This document shows positions 1 through 3,569 of a stretch of 6,337 nucleotides of DNA, piece by piece. This DNA comes from Alphaproteobacteria bacterium. GTDB lineage: Bacteria; Pseudomonadota; Alphaproteobacteria; UBA3830. The notes below the pieces were generated by a model. The model was not told where the DNA came from and made no database searches. It saw only the letters and a program-made list of their open reading frames with translations. The stretch spans positions 1-6,337 of the forward strand of contig BNWK01000075.1 in assembly GCA_025998775.1 (NCBI GenBank), given 5' to 3'. Position numbers and translations under genes: made by a program. Positions within the stretch are counted from its first letter, which is position 1; each line of letters begins with the position of its first letter.

Positions 1-373
1 ATGCCATCCTTTCCCCTTCCATTGCCGCTGCCTCTTCCTCCATCAGATCCCTGCCACACGTGAGATCAAACACTGTCTCTCCATGAACGTTTTCATCTTC
101 CAACACTTGCATATTTCCTTTAAACTCATTCCAACCTACAATATTGGCATTCCTTCCATTATCCAACACATTATAATATCTGCCGAATTCTCTTACTTCC
201 TTCTCCATCTCTTTCTCCTTTTCTCCTTCTCCTTCTTTCTCTTGCCCATCTTCTTCTTTCATTTTCCCCTTCTCCTCTTCATTCTCTTTTTCTTTTTGCA
301 TCAATCCGCCCTTCTTCTCTCTCTCCTTCTTTCCTCTCTTTCTACGGCTTTGAAATTCTTGCTTTTTTTTTTT
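1..373 (-). CDS. Lys/Glu-rich partial ORF running off the left edge
   Basis: The frame is open on the minus strand from the A tract (just after a TAA at 376-374) to the window edge, about 124 codons without a stop. The first half is highly charged and coiled-coil-like, with KKEREKK and repeated KEKE/GEGEKEKEMEKE stretches. The second half turns into more normal sequence, including REFGRYYNVLDNGRN and later NVHGETVFDLTCGRDL, before a Glu/Ala/Met-rich end. This change to mixed composition with Trp, Cys, Tyr and His argues that the minus strand is the coding one. The opposite strand is also open here, but gives only a Phe/Leu/Ser-rich pseudo-membrane sequence. The frame has no ATG before the Lys/Glu region except an internal Met near 300. 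It is therefore best read as the continuation of the ORF starting at 471 through a one-base phase change at the A tract. The family is unknown and the C-terminus lies outside the window. Confidence 0.4.
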
Positions 374-471
374 TTAGTTGATGGCACCTCCAACTGCCTG
401 CCTCTGCCAAGGTACTTGATGAACCCGCTGAGGTACTTTCGGACCTTAACAGTCACCTTTCCTGGAGTCAT
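301..471 (-). CDS. Short basic ORF, possible 5' part of a broken or frameshifted gene
   Basis: I do not recognise this product. On the minus strand an ATG at 471 opens a 56-codon frame ending in TGA at 303-301. It begins MTPGKVTVKVRKYLSGF and continues through a Gly/Arg-rich turn into a Lys run encoded by a 13-A tract (363-375), then an Arg/Glu-rich tail. The first 32 residues look like ordinary folded protein, with alternating Val/Lys and Tyr/Leu/Phe and mixed codon use, unlike the pyrimidine-rich low-complexity translation of the opposite strand. The tail overlaps the Lys/Glu-rich frame that runs off the left edge, which lies one base out of phase. The ATG has a weak context (T at -3), and an in-frame TAA lies at 489-487, so the true start could be an upstream exon. 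Inference: N-terminal piece of one protein continued in the other frame. A pseudogene is equally possible. Confidence 0.4.
   Translation of the reverse strand: MTPGKVTVKVRKYLSGFIKYLGRGRQLEVPSTKKKKSKNFKAVEREERRRERRRAD
363..375 (-). repeat. A13 homopolymer at the junction of two overlapping frames
   Basis: Thirteen T on the plus strand read as thirteen A on the minus strand. The upstream frame reads it as four Lys codons followed by AGC. The downstream frame reads AAA AAA AAA AAG. One additional A (14 instead of 13), or a -1 ribosomal slip on A-AAA-AAG, would join the two frames without a stop. The cause could be a sequencing or assembly length error, allelic variation, transcriptional slippage or a true inactivating indel. 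Confidence 0.8.
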
Positions 472-489
472 CAATTCAAGTGCGGTTTA

Positions 490-790
490 GGGAGGGTCTC
501 GGTGATAGAATGCACGATCGTTTGTGCGCATGATAAGAGGGAGAAAGATGAAAAGCATCATTCCTTTTTCGTCAAGTCTAAGACCAAGGTCAGGTTCGTT
601 CAGCGGAATAAAATTCTTCAGATCAGTCGATTTTATTCTGGAGGGAATATAACACCACCAATCTTTTTCTCCCTTTCTCGTCACACAGATACTTTCTTTC
701 TTCCCTTTTATTCTCTTCCTTTTTGTTTTCCACCCCTTTTTCTACCTCCCTTTTATTCTTTCCCCTCTTATCCTTTGGATGCTGCTTCTT
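490..790. other. Spacer without a supportable gene; pyrimidine-rich on + from about 658 to 780
   Basis: Short open frames exist on both strands here, but none has convincing composition. A 65-codon minus-strand frame (684-487, ending PLIMRTNDRAFYHRDPP then TAA) is in the same phase as the ORF starting at 471, so it could be an older upstream part of that gene. Nothing else supports it. From about 658 onward the plus strand is almost entirely C and T. Confidence 0.5.
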
Positions 791-960
791 TGTAATGCAA
801 CACCCGGTTGGATAGGGCAGCATATCGATATCTGGACTACCATATACTTCTGCAGCACACATGCTTGTAATGCAACACCCGGTTGGATAGGGCAGCATAT
901 CGATATCTGGACTACCATATACTTCTGCAGCACACATGCTTGTAATGCAACTCCGGTCTG
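791..960. repeat. 75-bp minisatellite, two identical copies plus a diverged partial third
   Basis: Copies occupy 791-865 and 866-940 and are identical base for base. A third copy begins at 941 and matches for about 20 bases with small changes (ACTCCGGTC in place of ACACCCGGT) before diverging. Each full copy contains the 10-bp perfect palindrome ATATCGATAT (822-831 and 897-906). The period is exactly 25 codons, so frames stay open through the array on both strands. Minus-strand translation of one unit contains AEVYGSPDIDMLPYPTG, which looks protein-like, but no flanking gene supports it. Perfect identity means recent duplication or homogenisation. Confidence 0.95.
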
Positions 961-992
961 GATGAGACGTCGCCACTTGACAGTCTTGCTTT

Positions 993-1075
993 TTCTCTCT
1001 CTCTTTTACACACACACGCACACACACACATACACACACACAAACACACACACACTCTCTCTCTCTCTCTCTCTC
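993..1075. repeat. Compound CT / CA / CT microsatellite
   Basis: A CT run at about 993-1004 is followed by a CA run at about 1008-1055, with scattered interruptions (ACGCAC, ATAC, CAAAC), and a CT run at about 1055-1074. It directly follows the 75-bp minisatellite. The interruptions suggest the CA part is older than a perfect array of this length. Confidence 0.95.
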
Positions 1076-1535
1076 ATTGGGAAGGCAGGGTTTGAAAGTG
1101 TAGATATACAACCCTCTCTAAGTATGATTCGACAAACAAAAATCACGGATATCTCATTTATTCATTTCTTTTTGTTAAGTATTTTTAAATCACAATTTCA
1201 AAATTCCTGGTCAGAAAATTCCTGATCAGATTAACTAAAATCTTTCTTTCTCCAAGAAGTACGGTAATGATAAAACACGGAAGCAGCAGAAATAGCTTTA
1301 AAGAAAGAAACAGAAATAATATCAAAACCTGACTAAGAAGAAAAACTTGCGAAAGTGTATGATTTCGAACGCACTTATCTGTTCTGCGTTCATCTGCATA
1401 CACAGTCAGGAAAAAAACGAATAAGATAAAAAAAAAACTCTTAAAAATGGACAAAGAACAAAATAAGAAAAGGAAAAAGAAAACGAAGAAAAAAAAAAAG
1501 GAATAATTAATTGGCATAATTACATAATTAGCACA
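1076..1535. other. AT-rich spacer without a gene
   Basis: No coding region is supportable here. A 15-bp tandem duplication with one mismatch lies at 1200-1229 (AAAATTCCTGGTCAG then AAAATTCCTGATCAG). From about 1409 to 1503 the plus strand is purine-rich, with several A runs. An open minus-strand frame through this stretch is an artefact of that composition: it translates to Phe/Leu/Ser runs. Confidence 0.6.
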
Positions 1536-1664
1536 CATAGACTTGCATCGGCACTGGTAGACGATCGTACGAAACAGGCATAGACTTGCATCGGCACTGG
1601 TAGACGATCGTACAAAACAGGCATAGACTTGCATCGGCACTGGTAGACGATCGTACAAAACAGG
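1536..1664. repeat. 43-bp minisatellite, three copies
   Basis: Copies lie at 1536-1578, 1579-1621 and 1622-1664, beginning CATAGACTTGCATCGGCACT and ending in CAGG. Copies two and three are identical; copy one differs by a single base (ACGAAACAGG against ACAAAACAGG). Each contains the 8-bp palindrome ACGATCGT. Because 43 is not a multiple of three, a reading frame crossing the array meets each copy in a new phase. The copy at 1622-1664 overlaps the SPRY-like minus-strand segment and is probably the original. Confidence 0.95.
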
Positions 1665-1747
1665 CTGGAGAACACCGTCTATGATGAAATGCAGCGTCTT
1701 TCTGTTCATGTAGACAACAAGTTTCACAATGGACCCATACCCCCAAT
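1623..1747 (-). pseudogene. Possible exon remnant resembling the C-terminal part of a SPRY domain
   Basis: Read on the minus strand from 1747, the segment encodes DWGYGSIVKLVVYMNRKT followed by LHFIIDGVLQPVLYDRLP and VPMQVY. The order hydrophobic strand, aromatic/His strand, Asp-Gly turn, Pro-Val strand, then a Leu-Pro element recalls the late strands of SPRY/B30.2 domains, where a pattern like TLxFxxNG....LP is typical. That comparison is from memory of the family. Immediately upstream on the minus strand is a very long pyrimidine tract ending TTGTCAAG (AG at 1749-1748), a good splice acceptor shape. Downstream, the sequence enters two further copies of the 43-bp repeat out of frame, which would wreck any product. 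No donor site or partner exon was identified. It could instead be chance open sequence inside a repeat. Confidence 0.3.
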
Positions 1748-1754
1748 CTTGACA

Positions 1755-1980
<226 letters not shown>

Positions 1981-2076
1981 ACGAGTAATGAGCCATGTGC
2001 ATACTTGAGCTTGTTTTCTACACCATCATTTACTTACATTTGATCTTCACTGCTTTGTTCCTGGTATGTTCTTGAC

Positions 2077-2098
2077 TGTGTGTGTGTGTGTGTGTGTG
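2077..2098. repeat. (TG)11 microsatellite
   Basis: Eleven perfect TG units. The short Met-Cys-Val open frames that begin here come from the repeat itself. Confidence 0.95.
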
Positions 2099-2600
2099 CG
2101 GTTTTTACATACCACACCACGATTCACGTTCAGGCCAATGTGGCGCTACGGCCGGTCGGGCAACCGAGTCAGTCACATGTCCCATTACGATATTGTTGGA
2201 TGTTGGGGAGCGTCGACCTATCGCTGCATTGCGTGATCAAAAACTCGTCAAAATTTTGTACAGAACATTTTGTTAAATTTGACGATTATCCAGGGTTGGG
2301 GAAAATGCTGGTGAAAAACAGCACAATTCAAAAAAAATAACGTACTCTCAAATATCCAGATTTGTATGTACATTAGAAAAGGAAATCAAATGACAACAGT
2401 GGCAGTGTTGGGGAGTCATACTCGGAGAAATCTCAGACGAACATGGATGTTCTGAAGATTTAAGGAGAAAGATAGGCATTTTAATAAAATGTTTTTCTTT
2501 TTTTCCCCTTTTTTTTCATAATTTTTTTTATCAGTTGTTGTCCAGGTCCTAAACTCCAGGAAATAATTTGTTTCAAACGTTTCTTATGTTGGAGGATTGC
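2099..2600. other. Spacer; GC-richer island about 2120-2245, then AT-rich
   Basis: About 2120-2245 is noticeably richer in G+C than its surroundings and holds CG dinucleotides (GGCGCTACGGCCGGTCGG near 2141-2158), so it may be a fragment of an inserted repeat or an old exon. I could not match it to a tRNA, a SINE promoter box or a protein family. A 52-residue stretch with mixed composition is open here in one frame (ending TAG/TAA near 2276-2340), but it lacks a start outside the TG repeat. About 2490-2530 is T-rich. AATAAA occurs at 2483-2488 on +, without a gene to attach it to. Confidence 0.4.
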
Positions 2601-2618
2601 AGTGGGAATAATGGGAGT

Positions 2619-2654
2619 GGTGGAGCGGGAGGTGGAGCGGGAGGTGGAGCGGGA
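2619..2654. repeat. 12-bp tandem repeat, three perfect copies
   Basis: GGTGGAGCGGGA is repeated three times at 2619-2630, 2631-2642 and 2643-2654. It is GC-rich within AT-rich surroundings. On the minus strand the multiples of three give Ser-Arg-Ser-Thr or Leu-His-Leu-Pro runs, which are by-products. Confidence 0.95.
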
Positions 2655-2743
2655 TGTGATGATGAAAATAATAACGGAATAATGATGCCGGCCAAGCTGG
2701 TAGTATGACATCTGGAATAATTTCACCAGTTACTGATGGAAAG

Positions 2744-2776
2744 AGCAGGAAAATAGCAGGAAAATGGCAGGAAAAT
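2744..2776. repeat. 11-bp tandem repeat, three copies
   Basis: AGCAGGAAAAT at 2744-2754 and 2755-2765, then GGCAGGAAAAT at 2766-2776 with one change in the first base. Confidence 0.9.
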
Positions 2777-2780
2777 GAAA

Positions 2781-2846
2781 ACATGAAACTAAATTTCAAA
2801 AGACAAACATGAAACTATATTTCAAAGGACAAATACATGAAAACTA
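2781..2846. repeat. 26-28-bp degenerate tandem repeat, about two and a half copies
   Basis: ACATGAAACTAAATTTCAAA begins at 2781. A near copy, ACATGAAACTATATTTCAAA, begins at 2807 and is followed by GGACAAAT. A partial copy, ACATGAAAACTACA, begins at 2835. Adjacent to the 11-bp array. Confidence 0.85.
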
Positions 2847-3220
2847 CATTGAATGAGACAACAAGAAATTTCCTTGTTCATGATGGGCAAACTAAGAATG
2901 AAAAAACAAAATTTCAATCAAAAACAAATAAAAAAAGAAACAGTTTTCCCAATCAATGTCAAGAACTGACTGAAAGCCTTTTTCACAATACCAGTTACAT
3001 TTCATAATATTGGAAAAATACAAAAGGAAACTCATCGGAGTGATAATATAATCCAAAATTACCCCTTTCAGCCACCAGATTGTCACAAGTAACATCGAAA
3101 AAACATGAGTTTTAGTTACCAAAAAAAAAAAATTCGCCAGACAGAATGTATGAATAGACAGTCGATATTATGTTACCTGGAGGCAAACTGATTTATTCAA
3201 TGCTCGACCGTCTTTAAAAA
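2847..3220. other. AT-rich spacer without a gene
   Basis: No convincing coding region. A 76-codon minus-strand frame at 3122-2892 is hydrophobic and starts next to an A12 run (3121-3132), with no recognisable motif. AATAAA on + at 2926-2931 and the A12 run could be a degraded retroposed poly(A) tail, but no body of an element was identified. TTTAAAAA at 3213-3220 is a weak TATA-like string, about 350 bases before the long ORF. Confidence 0.5.
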
Positions 3221-3222
3221 GG

Positions 3223-3525
3223 ATGGTATGTTTTAAAACAGGACTTAGTAAGTACTTACTAAGTAAACTACCAGCTTCATTTTGTTCGCCTTTTCATGCT
3301 CTACATGAGCATGTATATGACTTGCGTGCGCAACATGCACAGACCTCAGGTTCGGCTCCTCCACTTGCATCTAGAATTTCAGCAAAAACACACCCAATTC
3401 TCAGTTGTTTTAGAGAAGCAGGTGAACAACCATCATATCAGCCGGATGTGGTTGTCGCACCCTCACCTCCCTCTCAATTCAACTTGGCCTCCATTCATAT
3501 TGGAAGAGAGTTACCCTATAACTAA
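3223..3525 (+). CDS. Possible short ORF upstream of the long ORF
   Basis: A 100-codon frame from ATG at 3223 to TAA at 3523-3525. The first 30 residues are encoded across two palindromes and are unconvincing. From about residue 33 the composition becomes protein-like (DLRAQHAQTSGSAPPLASRI, later EQPSYQPDVVVAPSPPSQF), with Ser/Pro/Ala richness similar to the start of the next ORF. Its stop lies only 45 bases before the ATG of the long ORF, and the long ORF's frame is open from 3522, so the two frames abut. A one-base change, or a small intron (an AG acceptor-like TTGTTTTAG ends near 3412), could connect them. No family was recognised. It may be only leader sequence. A second frame (3296-3550) overlaps it with poorer composition. 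Confidence 0.25.
   Translation: MVCFKTGLSKYLLSKLPASFCSPFHALHEHVYDLRAQHAQTSGSAPPLASRISAKTHPILSCFREAGEQPSYQPDVVVAPSPPSQFNLASIHIGRELPYN
3229..3264. repeat. Two adjacent perfect palindromes (12 bp and 22 bp)
   Basis: TGTTTTAAAACA at 3229-3240 is a perfect 12-bp palindrome. Two bases later, 3243-3264 (ACTTAGTAAGT followed by its own reverse complement, centre GTAC) is a perfect 22-bp palindrome. They lie about 300 bases before the long ORF. They could form cruciforms or serve as a binding site for a dimeric protein. Their role is unknown. Confidence 0.9.
3295..3313. repeat. Perfect 7-bp stem, 5-base loop inverted repeat
   Basis: CATGCTC, loop TACAT, GAGCATG. It lies 30 bases after the 22-bp palindrome, so three perfect inverted repeats cluster within 85 bases upstream of the long ORF. 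Confidence 0.85.
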
Positions 3526-3569
3526 CTATAGAGGTATCTCAGGTGCTTAGTAAATCAGATTTCTCAACT

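Noticed and set aside
83..490. Plus-strand 135-codon frame with Phe/Leu/Ser-rich translation resembling membrane segments
   Set aside because: It lies in the same triplets, antisense, as the Lys/Glu-rich minus-strand frame. The hydrophobic runs are what reversed Glu/Lys codons give (CTT, TTC, CTC). The minus strand has the more protein-like flanks.
607..612. Scattered AATAAA / TTTATT strings (607, 632, 1157, 2483, 2926, 3192) as polyadenylation signals
   Set aside because: Frequent by chance in AT-rich DNA; none follows a supported coding end.
779..1225. Plus-strand frame through the 75-bp repeat and CA/CT microsatellite
   Set aside because: It stays open only because the 75-bp period is divisible by three. 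His-Thr and Ser-Leu runs come from the microsatellite.
2481..2799. Minus-strand frames with Ser-Thr-Ser-Arg or Leu-Pro-Leu-His repeats
   Set aside because: They are translations of the 12-bp tandem repeat, with no protein-like flanks.
2892..3122. 76-codon hydrophobic minus-strand frame
   Set aside because: AT-rich sequence, no recognisable motif, start beside an A12 run. Length is within what chance allows.
3519..3525. Programmed -1 frameshift linking the 3223-3525 frame to the long ORF
   Set aside because: The shared open interval is only about four bases, and TATAAC is not a slippery heptamer.
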